Assembly (NCBI GenBank): GCA_973895155.1
Contig: OZ316894.1
Coordinates: forward strand, 18,352,001 to 18,416,000
Origin: Marsupella aquatica
Taxonomy: Eukaryota > Marchantiophyta
Reading direction: 5' to 3'
DNA: 64,000 bases
Part shown: positions 1 to 13,037 of the stretch, piece by piece
Position numbering within the stretch: the first letter of the stretch is position 1
How the letters are laid out: each line of letters starts with the position of its first letter
The notes under the pieces: model-generated
What the model was told of the DNA's origin: nothing
The model's input: only the letters and a program-made list of their open reading frames with translations
Database searches by the model: none
Program-made: the position numbers and the translations under genes

Positions 1-501
1 CCTTTTCTGTACGTTTGTCTCACACAATAACTTCACCTGTATCTGTTTTGATCTCTTTGAAATCAAGGAACACACGTACAGGCCCACGCACCTTGAGGTG
101 GATATATAGTAGTAGTTGGAGCTAGATCAGACAAGACTGAACAATAAAGAAAATGAATCGAAGTACACTATTTATACCCAATATCAACAATCAATCTTGC
201 CATTTGGGGTGATGGATCCCTGAAAATTAATTTATGGTTGCTTTATCCCACAGCATGCTGCATGTCGCTGTCCAAATCATGCGCTTTGATATAAAGTTAA
301 ATCCGAGGATTGAGACCTCTTTTGTTGTTCCGAAGGCTATTAATGGGTTTAATGCTAGGCCATTTGTGTGGGAGAGGGGAGGTGCAGGGCTTAAAAACCC
401 TTGGAGGTGTAGTGCTTTTTACACCCCCAACCAAAAGTGGAGTTCAGACAACGTTTGACAAGTCTGAAAAAAGATAATGAATATTTGTTTAAATTGTGTT
501 A
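1..501. other. Non-coding, no gene seen
   Basis: AT-rich sequence without a convincing exon. The only sizeable open frame, at 234-458, has no recognisable domain and no convincing splice context, and I do not regard it as coding. Confidence 0.5.
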
Positions 502-850
502 CATTGTCCATTGCAATTAATGTTAGTCACACTAATTTTGTAATAGCCCTTTAAATTTAAGTCTCACATAAAATAGTGTGAATCTAGTTATGTAGATGTC
601 ACACTAACAAGAATTCACACAAAATGACAGTCACTTTTGGTCTCACTAATTGAGGTCTTTGCCTTGAATACACTGAGAATAGAGGCATAAAACTGAGACT
701 AAAGCAGACTCTCAATACACAATAAATAATGTGACTTAATATACTTACTTAATCTGATTCGGGTTAGAAAAGAATGTTCACATAATTTAGTGAGTCAGTC
801 TAATTTTGGTGTCACATTAAATATACTCACACTATTTTAGGTGGACAGTG
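502..850. repeat. Candidate small inverted-terminal element with TCACACTA motifs
   Basis: The left edge reads CATTGTCCA and the right edge is the inverse, TGGACAGTG, giving a short imperfect terminal inverted repeat about 350 bp apart. Inside, TCACACTA-like motifs recur in both orientations (near 531, 572, 599, 640, 828). This is the look of a non-autonomous DNA transposon, but no clean target-site duplication is visible and the terminal match is short. The interpretation is inference. Confidence 0.3.
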
Positions 851-3800
851 TACCTAGTTCGTATTCTGATCCTGGTTTTGACTCTCGAGTGTTGAATAAG
901 GTTTTCATGTGGAGGAAAAATTAAACTGAATCTAACCGAAGGTTGACTATCTTGATCCGGTCCCACTGTTTTGACCCTTTAGCGAATAATAAGTATCCAT
1001 TTCGAGAAACACTACCCATCTAATCAAAGAATTAATGACAAACTTGATATGGAAAAGAACGACACATTGCGGCTCAAAAAGATAGAGATAGTTGAGCTTC
1101 TCTGAACTAAGTGCTAGATTCGATGAAATCTACTTGACTGGTGTTATTTATATACATGGTCTTGTTGTCAGCAAGAAAACAACCTCATTAGATTTCAGGG
1201 TGACTGTGACCTTCTCTAACCAATAACTACGTCGAAATTCGTTCGTATAACAAGATTCTCGAGAGGACCCTCTTAAATAATCCTGTCCTCCAGTTCATCA
1301 GCATGTATGCTTCTATTTTAGCTCCGTGCAGTTCCGTATGTTTGTTGACTTAATAAATGCATTTTGTACGTGATTTTGAGCATAGCCTTAGGGGATTAGT
1401 GCTCATGTCTTGGTCTCGTGCAAACCTGGATTCCAATCTGATTGTTGCTCATTTTCCTCGGTTCTGCGGCTGGTCTGTGAGTATATAGTTGAATGGTGGA
1501 TCCAGTAATTGACATTAATCGAAACGACAAGGTACGTGCATATATACTACGACCTACATACTCTCGACTCGATCTCGATAAAACCAACAGTCACGAGTCC
1601 GGGAGGGTTGGAATTGGAATCTACCTTCGTTGACAAGAACAGTAGCCAGTAGACACAGATTCTCTGGGGATCCCATGCCTCGTCGTCAGCCCACTAGCTA
1701 ACCCTTTTTTTTCTTCGAAAATTCAATGGTTGCGGGCTAGGGATCAAACTTGACACAGCAACAGTACGTGGAAAGACTGTTCGAGCTTTTTGCTGCAGAG
1801 AGAAGGGAGATCGAGCTGCACCGTGGGTATGGAACCGACCACTCAATAGACATCGACGCGTTACAGCGTTCCTCGGTTTTTGCTCCCGCGCATACATCAG
1901 ACGCAGGCTTTGCGTGGCTTCCCGAAGGTCCATGCATCAATGATTTTTTGTGCACCACTGACAACCTTTTCGCCCCCCCTACTCTCGCCGTTTTGGATTT
2001 CTAGTCCGGGTAGACTGATTGAATGAGACAAACGCAAGTTTTCTGCCTCAGGCAAATCGCGAATCTAGCTCGCTTCTTGTAAAGCTGCCATCATGGAGGC
2101 CAACTTTAGCTACGTGCCACCCAAGCCGACGACACTTAATTTGGCTGGATGGTCGGACCGTTGAATACATTATTCACTTACATGCTAGAGGAAATATGGC
2201 GGCACCCCGGCCAATTACACAACTGTGAAATGTAACCCTCAGACGGTACACAGCTTGGCAATGTTTCTGTGTTCTTTTTTGTCATTTACAACATCATATT
2301 TCTCAGCCTGAACCTGATTCGGAGGCCGGAGTCTAATTTCTATCTCTCTACTTCCACCGGGCTCTACATTCTCCGTTGGAACTTAACCGACCATTCTTGC
2401 TCCCTCTAAGGTTGCCGGCTGCAACTTGTGAAGGAGCAGATCTGCAGAGTTGTATCATATCAAAAGAGCATGATGCGCTACTACTGACTGTTGCTTTTAC
2501 ATCCACTGTAGCTGGCTTTCGCAAACCACTGTAGCTGACCATGCTACTGTAAATGACCTACATATTCACGAGGAACGAGAGTGGAACATAATGCCTTTGA
2601 TATTCTACCAGCGGCTTTCATTTTACACCTTCAACCGATCGATCGTAGTTGAAAATCATGACACTGGGTGACGGTTGGGATTAAAACTTGATGAACTCTG
2701 TACTCAGTCTCCTCAAGGAAGACACAACCGGAAGTCAGGCTGGCACGGTGGGAACAATGAGGGATGAAAGTTGCCACCATATATATCTTGAGGGTGTATA
2801 TCTCACGCATCCCCATAGTTGTATATCAAAATGTGACTATAAGTTGTCCCATGTCACTCCTTACCAGATATGATAAAACAAATTTTTTCTGTTTAGAAAA
2901 CTGAGCGTTTCCTAACCATGTATCTAGCTGGCTTCAGTTTCTTAATTGCAATTATCGAGACACGATATCTCAGTACCAAGTATCACCGACGACATTCGTA
3001 TGGTACCAGTGGCAACCCAAATCAGCTACTGTAGACGCACTCCTGAGATCAATAATTTAAAGCAAGAAAAACTTGATCTCAGGTACTTGATGGCATGGCC
3101 GAATATAAATTATTTTAGTGTCTACCTTGGTGACGGCCCCACAGGCTCTGTTGCACTTGGGCCTTGGGTCCTCTCAATTCGGGTTTTTTGCACTTGTCTT
3201 GATGTCAAGCATGCGGTTTCTTGGAATGGAATACCACCAACCAAAAAGAAACTTAAAATAACCATTGAAACGTACTCTTAATGTATCTATTTGAAATCTA
3301 ACTAAAGAGGTAGTTTTATTTTAATAAAATCCCAATAAATTATAGGATCTGGACGTTGTTAGTAAGGTCCCAAAAGTTTGATGAGACTGACTTTCACGTA
3401 CGAACAGACCGTTTGACGAAGATTTCTAATCCCGAATGCAATGAAGTAATAGTGGACCTAATGATGCTTGCCGTCCCAAGTTCATTGTGAATAATCATAG
3501 CCCAGAAACGAATAGTGGCTCTCAAAGAAGAGTCTCTCGCTTAGCAGAATCAATTCGTTAACTTTCTGCATTTTTTATTCTCGTTGTCATTATAGTAGCT
3601 TTTGTTTAATAAAGATGCCTTTGGAAAACACGCAGGCACTGTCTTATTCTGAGAGTGAGTTTACAAGCTAGTTTGGAGGGCCTGCATGCCTTCCAGATAG
3701 CTCGCAAACCGTCAAGCTTACTGTGACTGTTTAGAGCTCTGAACTCTGGATAGCAGTAACTGTCTAACATAGCTCTTGCCCCCTCATACTCACAAGCGAC

Positions 3801-6269
3801 ATTTTGCACAGAATTACCCCCATCTCTCAGAGAGAGCTTGCACGCAGAGAAAAGGTATTGCGGTGCATATTCTTATGAACAGGCCAACAAAATTAAGCAT
3901 GTGATCGAAAAGGCGCTCGTTTGTTGCTGCTCAATCCCTCTACGTGTTGAAGTTGGTTGCCCTATATCAGTTTTGCCCTGGTTAACATCGCGACACATGC
4001 TCGCAAATATATTGACCATGAATACTTATTATGATCAAATTTGGAACTGAGAAAAATATATGAGTATGGTGTCGGTTAGCTCGAGGAACCTTTGCACCGA
4101 CCTGATCACTGCTTGCAGCTGCGCTTGGCTCAATTTCTGCCCAATCAGAGAAATACTTTTCTGAAATACCCGTTCAACTAGTCATGGACTGCATATATAT
4201 GGTCAATGGGAGTGGCTGCTCCCTGCAAGATCGAAGACAGAAGAGTCAATATCAAAATTTCGAACTCCATTTTTGTGTAGTTGGAATAATTTGTGTCTCA
4301 TTTTAAAATCATTTCTGGCCCCATGGTGTCTGAACAGAGCGGGGCTGACCTGAGTTTGCAGTCACGTCAAGGCCTTCCTCCTACATATCGCCAATTTTTG
4401 TAATTTCACTCCACCAGACCGTCAGCATGCATTCAAACTCAAGCATCAAATTTCCGTCATAAAGAGGCATCAGCGGTTCCTTCGAATGCGACTTGTGATC
4501 ATACACTTTTTAACAAGATTTCAGATAAGACAGAGGGCAGCAAAATTTATCCAAAAACGAGTAGTTCTACCAAATGTCATGATGCGTCATTTATGCAGAT
4601 GAGTACACTAAAGGCACAACAATAATTGAAAAAACAGTGCTCTCAGAGCTGTAAGATAATCAATGGGGCTGTACTCACAGTTGACAATAACAGGGAAATT
4701 GGGGAAAAGGTCCCATCCTCACTTCACATGTGACACGCGGGCCTCAGATCGATCTTCGGTTTAGGACACAGAGAAAGAACTTAGGGGGAAATTTCAGTGG
4801 ACGATGGACAGCATTAGGTGTGCACATACAGTTCCGGCAAGACGAGAAAATACCCAGGTGGACACAGAATGCGTCAAAACAGTAGACCAAAGGTTCAGAG
4901 CCAAAATCTGTCCGATTGAAAAAATAGTCATGGCGTCCTCATGGTGAAGTGCATTACAGCACAATATGGACTGCACAACGGTCAAGCAAGCTGGTCATGA
5001 CCGTGAATGCCGGGGCTGAGACAAAGCTATCTGTGGTACAGTACTGGTATTATGGAATGCGGGGCCACGGTTCTTTGGTCAGAGCAGCATTTTTCTGCCG
5101 AAAGGCCTGTCACCACCGTTATAGTAATGCAGAAAGCTGGTCTAAATCTTGACGTACTGAGTTAGGACTTACGACTTTGGACTTAGGAGGTCCCGAACGA
5201 ATTCTCCAGCGGGTTCTCCAGTCGTACCTCTAATTGAGTCCATCCAGTAATGATTCGAACAGCCTTATAAAATATTCACAGATGGCTGAGTTAAAGCTAC
5301 TGTGTGTAGTTTTGAATATTTCGTTCACTGGCGGAGAAGATATGTGCAATTGAGTTGAATGGAAACGAATGCAGTAACCAGTGTTTTTATTTTGGGTGGA
5401 GGCAAGTAGATGAGGTGGCTACCTCCTCCCAGAGCGGGGAACGAGATTGGGGAGTGCGGGTGTTGAGTGGTCAGGATCACATGGCGAACGAGGTAGCGTG
5501 ACACTAAGGTGACTGTTTCTTGCATTTGCTAGGTCGTAAGGAGGGTTTGGCGAACTGGGCTCCCACCAGGTAAGGTTGAAAGGCGAGCTACAGTCCCATC
5601 AGGTAACTTTACTGGCGAATTGAGGTACGGATTGAGGCAATCTGGAGAACTGAGGTTGGGATTGGGGGTGAGAACAGAGTCCCGTGACCGACCGTAATGC
5701 CCAACTGAACATCGCTTGTGAGCGATCGATTGCATTGTAATCAAAGAGGCACAGAAGAAGACGTACTACGTGATCATCACATCAAGTGTGTGGAAGGAAG
5801 TGAGAGCCTTGCCAAGGGGCCCAACTTGTAATCGTTCGTTCGTAGATCGTACTGGCCTGGATCATTAATTTGGGACGAACGTGTGTCACTCTGTGACACT
5901 GCAGCTGGTACGGTAATCTGCAAATCAAGCTAGCACTGAGTTCTCTCAAGGACCAGAGAATGACACCACAGAAGAAGAAGAAGACGTACAAATGTTGATC
6001 ATGAAGATATTAGCGTGAGTGGGAGGAGGAAGAAGGCTGCGACGTCAGGTAAGGCGCTAAAGCCCAACAAAGATGGCTCCGCTAGTAGTACTACTTCGAA
6101 TGAATCATTGCACTTCAAGTCTCGATGACGAGCCCGATGATGAATTGGCCAGAGGGGAGTGTGTACTCATCATCATATCGTAGTCATAATTCTACACGGA
6201 TTATTGTCAACACCGTTGTTTTCAACACAGACCTGATAATTCTACGCAGGTCATTTTAATTCTATGTTT
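851..6269. other. Long non-coding stretch, no gene recognised
   Basis: I read both strands and found no domain, conserved motif or chain of exons with matching splice phases. The open frames here are short (up to about 111 codons, the longest at 2946-3281) and none carries a recognisable motif. Frames at 1750-2004 and 5325-5744 are somewhat GC-richer than their surroundings but have no further support. Confidence 0.5.
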
Positions 6270-6735
6270 TAGGATGCGTAAAGATGAACCATAATCTGCT
6301 ATAATGTTTCGTGTTTGACTTGAAGGTGATTCTCAGATGAACTGTAATGTTTGTCTAGCCTACTTAAAATTGTTATTGATATTCATTTTATTAAAGTTGA
6401 ATGTAGGATAAACGATAATATTTCTTTTCGACTAACGGAATCCCATAGACTTCACATTCTTCCAAACACATTTGTTTACGTTAGAGGACGCAGGAGACGT
6501 TGATACTAGGATGAACCATAATGTAAATCAACCCGCTATATGATGAACCACGATGATTCGTCTTTGACTTAAAGGATATTCAGGTCAACTATAATGTGTG
6601 CGTGTCACCTAATTAAAGTTATCATTTATGTTCATTTAAGTAAAGTTGATGCTCATATAAACGATATTATGTACGTTTCATTGAAGGAATCCCATAGAGT
6701 CCTCGTTCGCTTACACCAAACATAGAAATCATGCT
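6270..6735. repeat. Diverged tandem duplication, period about 249 bp
   Basis: Two head-to-tail copies share the landmarks TTTGACTT (6314 and 6563) and GGAATCCCATAG (6438 and 6687), each offset by about 249 bp. Between them are matching stretches such as GATGAACCATAAT, and AAAGTTGA with ATAAACGATA. The copies are well diverged, so the duplication is old. No coding potential is seen. Confidence 0.65.
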
Positions 6736-7863
6736 TACTTGACCCCGTGACAAACTTTATGGCTTAAATCATACAGTCCTGTATACGTACTCCAAGTAAC
6801 CTGTAGTAATCGTTTCACATACAATACAATCTTGTATATGGAAAAGCATTTTGGGAATCTTAGGGTATCTTCGTATCTTCGGCATCTCCTTCGTTAATCG
6901 CAGAGGGCAATCTACGACTCAAAAGGACCTTTCACAGAAAACCACATCTGGAAACAGCTCAGAAGATTAAAACAATCATTACAAAAAAAAACGTTTTTTG
7001 GGTGTTAAGAGGGTCCTATGACAGATGGTCAACCTGCAAGGCAAGTCAAGTGTTCACCTAGTCAAATGAACAGTGGCCCTTACAGGGCAGGGCCACAAGG
7101 GCCCCCTTCATAATGGCAGCTATGGTTTAACAGACCCCATAAGTTTAAAACTCACCCAACACATTCCCGTAGAGGGCCAGGTGGATTTCGATTTCATGAT
7201 ATAAGAACTAGAACTGTTGTGTTAGTAGAGCAAGACACATACTATGGGACTCAGTAAATCACAACAACAATGTTGCCTTCCCAGTACTGTGGTTGTCTTG
7301 CGGTCAGGCAGTCTGCATTCTCACTCAGGATGGCCCTCGGTAATGAACACCTCTGGTGAGCGCCTTAGTTTGGCATTCCCACCTACTACCAGCTGACGCC
7401 TATCAATATAGATCATATTTAAGTATAACCAAAAACGTCTTTCTTGAACTATGTAAGCGGGTTTCAACATTCCTTGCATGTTAGATATCATCTTTCTATT
7501 GTGGACAAACTCTAATTATGAAAACTCAGTTTCCATGACATCTTTTGTACATTGTCAAATGGGGAGAACGACTGATTCTAAACACAAAAACTTATTTTCT
7601 CTGTCGTCGTTTGTACATTGTCAAGATAACTGAGGAGAATATAACTTGCTGGAATCCCAATCACCCCAAATTTACTTAGTGCGATGGCAAGTTTGAGAAG
7701 TAGTTGGTCGAACTGTTTTTTTTTTACCGCACCGTCTTCGTCTAATATGATCAACACCCACAACTACTGACAATTTCCATAAAGGGAAATTTCCACAATA
7801 GACAAGCTTTTCACCATGTAAAGCTGCTAGGAACATCAAGAGTGAGGACATCACGATCACTTA
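6736..7863. other. Non-coding, no gene recognised
   Basis: No motif, exon chain or RNA gene recognised on either strand. Short homopolymer runs occur near 6985 and 7718. Confidence 0.45.
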
Positions 7864-8450
7864 GACTGGATGAATTACTGTCATGGCTCGGAGAAGAAAG
7901 GCTTATTTTAAGGGAGAAATTTTGAACTGGAATATGGAAGTTGTTCGCGTCTCCAGCGCTGGCCTGTGTGTGGTGGCCACGGATACAACAAATTATTGTG
8001 TCAGTCCAACAGACTGAATGGGCCATTGTCGTGACTCGGAGAAGAAAAGAGAACAGTGAGACTAAAGAGAAGAATTTTAAACTAAAAGCCGAGACTAGAC
8101 GATTGCAATTTGTTGGGATTTCCAGCCGTGGCCTGTATGTCGTGGCCACCGCTACGGTAATTTGTTGTATCATTCCCACAGACAGAATGGACTAACGTCA
8201 TGGATCAGAGGAGAAAGGCAAACACTGAGACTTACTAATTAGAGAGTGAAACTTTGAGCTGGAAGATGGCAATTTGTTGGCATCTCCAGTCCTGGTCTGT
8301 ATGTAGTGGCCACCGCTCAGAGAGTCATTTTAAGGGACCACACAGTGAAAAAACACTGAGACTTAAGAAAGAAATTTTAAACTGGAAGATGGCAATCGTT
8401 GGCATCTCCGGCCTGGCTGCTCTGTCATGGCCACGGCTGCAAAGATTTGT
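7864..8450. repeat. Four-copy degenerate tandem repeat, about 120-168 bp
   Basis: Four head-to-tail units share the landmark 'gtGGCCaC' preceded by 'cTGgCCTGTaTGT', near 7960, 8128, 8292 and 8410. They also share a purine-rich GGAGAAGAAA segment and an 'AAATTTTGAACTGGAA' segment. Spacings are about 168, 164 and 120 bp, so the last unit is shortened. Overlapping open frames on both strands here are a by-product of the repeat. Confidence 0.7.
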
Positions 8451-9160
8451 TCTATTAGATCAACACACAGTTGATATTTTACTGGTTGGTATAGCTTGCA
8501 CTGCCGTAGATGTTCTAATCAAATGTATCAGGCCAGAATACTAGTTTCTTTCTTTCTTGTTTTCTCATTTATCATGGGATGCAGTCTCATTTACGAACTC
8601 TTTCGCTATAGTATGTCTTAGTGTCTGCACAGGATTGTTCTTGGATGTTGCTCCGAAGGCTCTTTGGTGACGCAGCTTAGTAGGTACAAGTTAAATCCAA
8701 AATCCTAAGAGTCAGACAGCTCATCAATGTTGCGTTCTGGAAGCTTATCTAATTTCTTCAATGTTCGAACCGATTTACAATGACTACCGTAGATCCCACA
8801 ATTCTTCACATCTACACTACATGACTGTGGCACACCTGGGTACTCTCTTAATGGAATCAATTTTCTTCTGCCAAATACCATGATAGTTGAGCACATCTCG
8901 GAATGTACGCTTCTCACGTTTCTCCGTACCTTTGTAACCCATAGATGCTTCCAATCTCACTTCCCTCCTGTTTCAAATGCATGAACAGAGTATTTCCATT
9001 TGCAGCTTTTTCCCCTGTAACCCCATTGTTGCAACGAGGGTGAGACTGGGGAACCCATTGTTGTAACGAGGGTGCGACTGGGGAACTGTACCACTCAGTG
9101 GTACACTCAGAATGCACTACCCCGCTTTCTAGGAACGGGGATAGGGGTGAATCGACGACC

Positions 9161-9201
9161 GCCCTCCGCGCGCCCCCGCCCGCCCCGCCCCCCCCACCCC
9201 G
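9161..9201 (-). other. Very G-rich tract, predicted G-quadruplex on the minus strand
   Basis: The plus strand is almost pure C with occasional G. Read on the minus strand it gives at least five runs of three or more G separated by one- to four-base loops, which meets the usual quadruplex pattern. CpG dinucleotides are dense. It stands out sharply from the AT-rich surroundings. Whether it is promoter-associated is unknown; no gene start is recognised on either side. Confidence 0.55.
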
Positions 9202-10576
9202 TTTCACAACCCGCTTCCCACCCTCATCGGAACTGATTTCGATTATCTACTTCAATAGATATCACCATCATTTTTTACAGTTGATATTCAAAGACGTCAA
9301 TGGTCCAACGAGGAGAGGAATGCGACCAATCCCTTGGCACTATATGCTTTCTATTGTTCATGAAGAACAGTGACACTTTTCTTATAGCTGGTCTCCGTTG
9401 GCGTCATCCCCCTTCAAGCTTCAGTCTCGCAATCCACGAACCCTCAACAAGACATTGTTGGCACGACTGAAAGCTTAGTGAGAATCTCGGTCACGTCAGA
9501 GTAGTCGGCTGCATTTTCGTATGGTCCCTCTAAAAGAATCTTGATAAATTGAGATCAATCAGCAAAAGTGGTAGAGAACCCAACAATTAGAAGTTCACAG
9601 CAGTCCAAAATGCCATTATGTTAGCTACCTGAAAGAGAACGAACAAAACCACTTCTAGTAAAACTAGATGAGCAATAATTGCGCTGGGTTATTCGAAGTA
9701 CACTAGAGTAGCAATGCGGGTTCGAGTTCTTCATGGAGAGCTACCCAGCGCATCCACATGCACCACAAGAGTGAGCAAACACGACTCATACCCCTTAATA
9801 TTCTAAACAGTCCCTGACGTTACGAAATAAGGTATAAACACCAGACTTATCTGACTCTCAAAATCACTTGACTTCAGCGGAACAAGGACATAAGACTTCG
9901 AAGTAAAAGGAACAGATGAAGCAAAACTATAGATGCCATCTACCCTCCTGAAATTCTTTTTCTCTGTATCATGGTCACTCGTGGGGCGTCCACATGGCGA
10001 AAGAATGGCCTTCTGTGCAAGGTCTGTATTTCGCTTAAAGAATGTGATGTAGCACCAAGACGTTGCAGCAAAGTCTAGTAAGAATGAGTCCCACAAGAGA
10101 CCATTCAAAATAATGCACAAGTCCACCGGGAGATTCAATTTCTGTTGCATCCTTACATGTTGGCAAAACTGCAGTCTTCAAGTGGGAACTTTCTGGCTCA
10201 TATCCACATCGGAATAACAGAACTGGAACTAAGCTTATCTCAATTCAATAGATATGCCCTGTTTAATTTGTTGGAAGTCCCTCACAGTACTCACATGACA
10301 GAGACCTCTCTTCAATGCAAAAGAGGAATATGGCCATATCATCAGACCTCTCAATAAGGACTCTAGCGCGATCAGAATATCATCCTCTTTTGAGAACGAC
10401 ACTGATACCTCAAAAAATTTGAGAAGCAGTGCAGCAAGTCCAAGATATTCTTGATCCAACATGAGCCAAGTGGTACGCCTGAAGAGGCAGTTATTCCCCA
10501 CTATCCTGGTAAAGAAATGCTTCACAGCTTCTGTCAGTCCACTAAGCCAACCATTAATGTTGAAAAACGGGTGTAG
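9202..10576. other. Region 3' of COX5b, no gene confirmed
   Basis: Two minus-strand open stretches (10235-10525 and 9803-10150) have hydrophobic, protein-like composition and possible splice sites: GTATCAG after the 'KFFE' codons near 10412, and a CAACAG acceptor near 10140. They begin within about 50 bases of the COX5b stop codon on the same strand. I cannot place upstream exons for them and recognise no family. They are most simply 3' untranslated or intergenic sequence, but an unrecognised small gene is possible. Confidence 0.35.
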
Positions 10577-13037
10577 TTAATGATGTGCACCCGGGAGACC
10601 TCCCTCGCCCACAACCTTCAACTGCAAAACACCAATATGTCGACGTGACTCCTTTAAGATTGCTCAATTGTACAACTTCCACGGATATTCCAGCACAATC
10701 TTGATAACTCTCTTAGCACAATCCATGTCTCCTATGAAGGGAGACAGTAAAACACTGTGATCCAGGAATGCTCTTAAACACTATCTCATGAGGCCTGACC
10801 TGAACAAACATCTGGAAATGGCTTACCTCAAAAAATTGTGTGCAAACTGGACATTCATAATCTTCCCCCTTTTTGAGCTTAAACCAAGTCACATCATGCT
10901 CATCTTCTGCAGAATCAAAATTTTCATGAGCGTTGCCAAAAAAGCGGTCTCAGCACAACAATCTGACAACTGGTCCAACTTTGCGCTCTTCTGTATGGCG
11001 AAATTGGTAAATATACACCTTCAAGTGCTTGACACACATTCTAAATTACAGACTCAATTACCCATGTAATTGACCTGACCAGGTTCCTGCTATGTTAACC
11101 TTGCAGATTTACTGAAATTTCTAGCTACCCTCAGTTCTTCTGACTAAACCAACATACGTTGGCTGAGAAATAGGGTTGCAGTCAGCAATTATTCGTCAGC
11201 CAAATGCAAATCATTTGACAGACGGTCGGGATAGGTTCCTACACCTTTAGCAATTCCCCAGTATACTAACTCCAGCAAAAGGAAGCAAAACGAGCCAAAA
11301 CTTTGCAGCTTCTATTTTACACAAATCTGGGTGCCATTCGTTCTGTTTTTCCTTCGTTCGCATCTCTCACTGTGGTGAAACCAAACTTCATGTCCTGCGT
11401 AATCATTCTCGACTGTGGCAGGTGAAACCAAAACTAAGGAACTGCTTTGTAATGCGGAGATTTTGTAAGCATCAGAATGGATCCAGTGTCTGATTGGGCT
11501 CTCCAAGAGAGTGTCTGTGAAAGCAATCACCCATCTACTAGCCTTTCATTGAAATCTCTTATTAAGTGCAAAGAATGGAACTCACTTTTAATTCATGTCG
11601 AGATTGTACCCATAACATTAGGTGAAATTTCTTTGAATTTCACAGGAGTTTGTCAAGACAGTTCTACAATTCATCAGTTTTTTACTTTCTTCTCAGTTCA
11701 AACCTTCAAGGAATCGGAAATTGACGCGCGAAGCATCATACCACAGCCAAAGACTTATGCGTCAACCACGGATAGCAGACGCGAGAAATGCACGAGCTAT
11801 TCATAACACAATTGACAGCGTGCTATTAACAAGGTAAGATAATTACCGCCAACTCCTCCTGAGCAACCGACAATTCGCTCGTCAAATACAGATTCTACAA
11901 TAGCTGGGTGGTCCTGTAGAAACCACTCTCAAGTATAAGCTTCGTCAGGGCTAGACAGACTCCTGCATCATGATAGCGTATTTGATGTTTGATTTGGGTG
12001 GGTTAGGCAGGCAAGAACAGTTAAGCTCTCATGAATTAGGTCAATTCAGCAGCTCCCCGGCCAAACCTACCTTTTAAAACCATACATGACATTGCAACAC
12101 ATGAATGTATGAGTATTCTCTTTCGGTGCACTCTGACACCTGTTTGATGTTTGAGACAAGGCATTTGAAGGCAAGGGACCTTATATTTAGAACCGTGAAT
12201 AATAAGACTCCTTGAACTAGATCAACAAACTCCTGATCATTCTTGCGCACACTCCCCATGCACCAAACCTGATCCCGACAGCTACAGTTGACCGTTCCGC
12301 TTTCACTGCCCTCTCAGGATTTACATTTTCAGAGCTGTTATTGCAAAATACCAAATGTGAAATTCACAAGCGCCCAATCCGACCAAGTACGTAGGGGAAC
12401 ACTGCTAACCTTTGTTCCGAATGGACCCCTTGGAGCATCAAGATCGAACCGCTTTTTTCCCTGCGAAAAGCTAAATTCATTAGATGCCTATCCTCGGGCC
12501 TGTCACGATGCAGGCAAGCACTTGAAAGCAAAAGTCAAGCAGCCTCACCTGTTGTTGAGCCTCGAGTTCCTCCAGCTCCAGACCGGTTGCAATGCCAAAA
12601 CTACCGGATCCACCACCTAGCAACAACATCACCAGAAATCTCGTCTGAACACGCTTCATTTCGTCATTCTTGCCTTCCCAGCCCAGCACTACGAAAGACG
12701 CCACAATAACAAGCAAACCCTAAACGACATGGGGCCCCGTTGATGATAAATTGGCTGGAGGACGACACACTCGTGCTCGCTGAGGGAAGGGGACCAAATT
12801 GGCATGCGGGAGCCTACCTGCGTCAGTTTTCGCGGCAGCCAGAGCCCGAGTAGGAGCGATCCATGACGAGACGGACCGCGCTTGCTCCCTGCATCGTAGT
12901 AAAGGCAGCTGCACCAGATCAGCACCGCTACTTCCCTGGGAGGCCCGTGACGACGTTCCTACGAGTACTGGCGCGGCTGCCACTGCGATTCGATCAGAGA
13001 TCAACCGACACGCCCGCCTGCCTGCGCACCTAAACAT
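10577..13037 (-). CDS. COX5B: Cytochrome c oxidase subunit Vb, mitochondrial (six exons)
   Basis: Nuclear-encoded, zinc-binding peripheral subunit of respiratory complex IV on the matrix face. Exons on the minus strand: 13037-12818, 12616-12549, 12460-12410, 11913-11847, 10906-10827 and 10621-10577. All introns are GT-AG and all phases agree, giving 176 residues, close to the usual plant length. Exon 1 starts MFRCAGRRACRL and is Arg/Ala/Ser-rich with few acids, a typical mitochondrial presequence of about 60-70 residues. The mature part shows IATGLELEELEA, then RFDLDAPRGPFGTK, then FDERIVGCSGGVGEDEHDV and finally ECPVCTQFFE. The CPVC pair supplies zinc ligands. The C terminus reads LKVVGEGGLPGAHH, shorter and more diverged than the Gly/Pro/Asp-rich end of flowering-plant subunits. 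The family assignment is secure from this motif order. The start codon is the first ATG before the presequence; an ATG nine codons upstream (13064) is also in frame. Confidence 0.93.
12715..12723 (+). promoter_or_regulatory. Telo-box-like AAACCCTAA inside COX5b intron 1
   Basis: The nonamer AAACCCTAA lies in the first intron of COX5b. In plants this motif is common near the 5' ends of genes for translation and housekeeping functions. A single copy can occur by chance, so a regulatory role here is inference only. Confidence 0.25.

Noticed and set aside
9803-10525. Hydrophobic minus-strand frames that look like membrane-protein exons
   Set aside because: No upstream exon can precede them without running into COX5b on the same strand. 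No family recognised. Noted only as a possibility.
11312-11530. Minus-strand frame with NDYAGHEVWFHH, resembling the HDVVWFW part of COX5b
   Set aside because: The true exon with DEHDVTWFKLKK and ECPVC lies at 10906-10827 and joins exon 4 in the correct phase, so this resemblance is accidental and lies in an intron.
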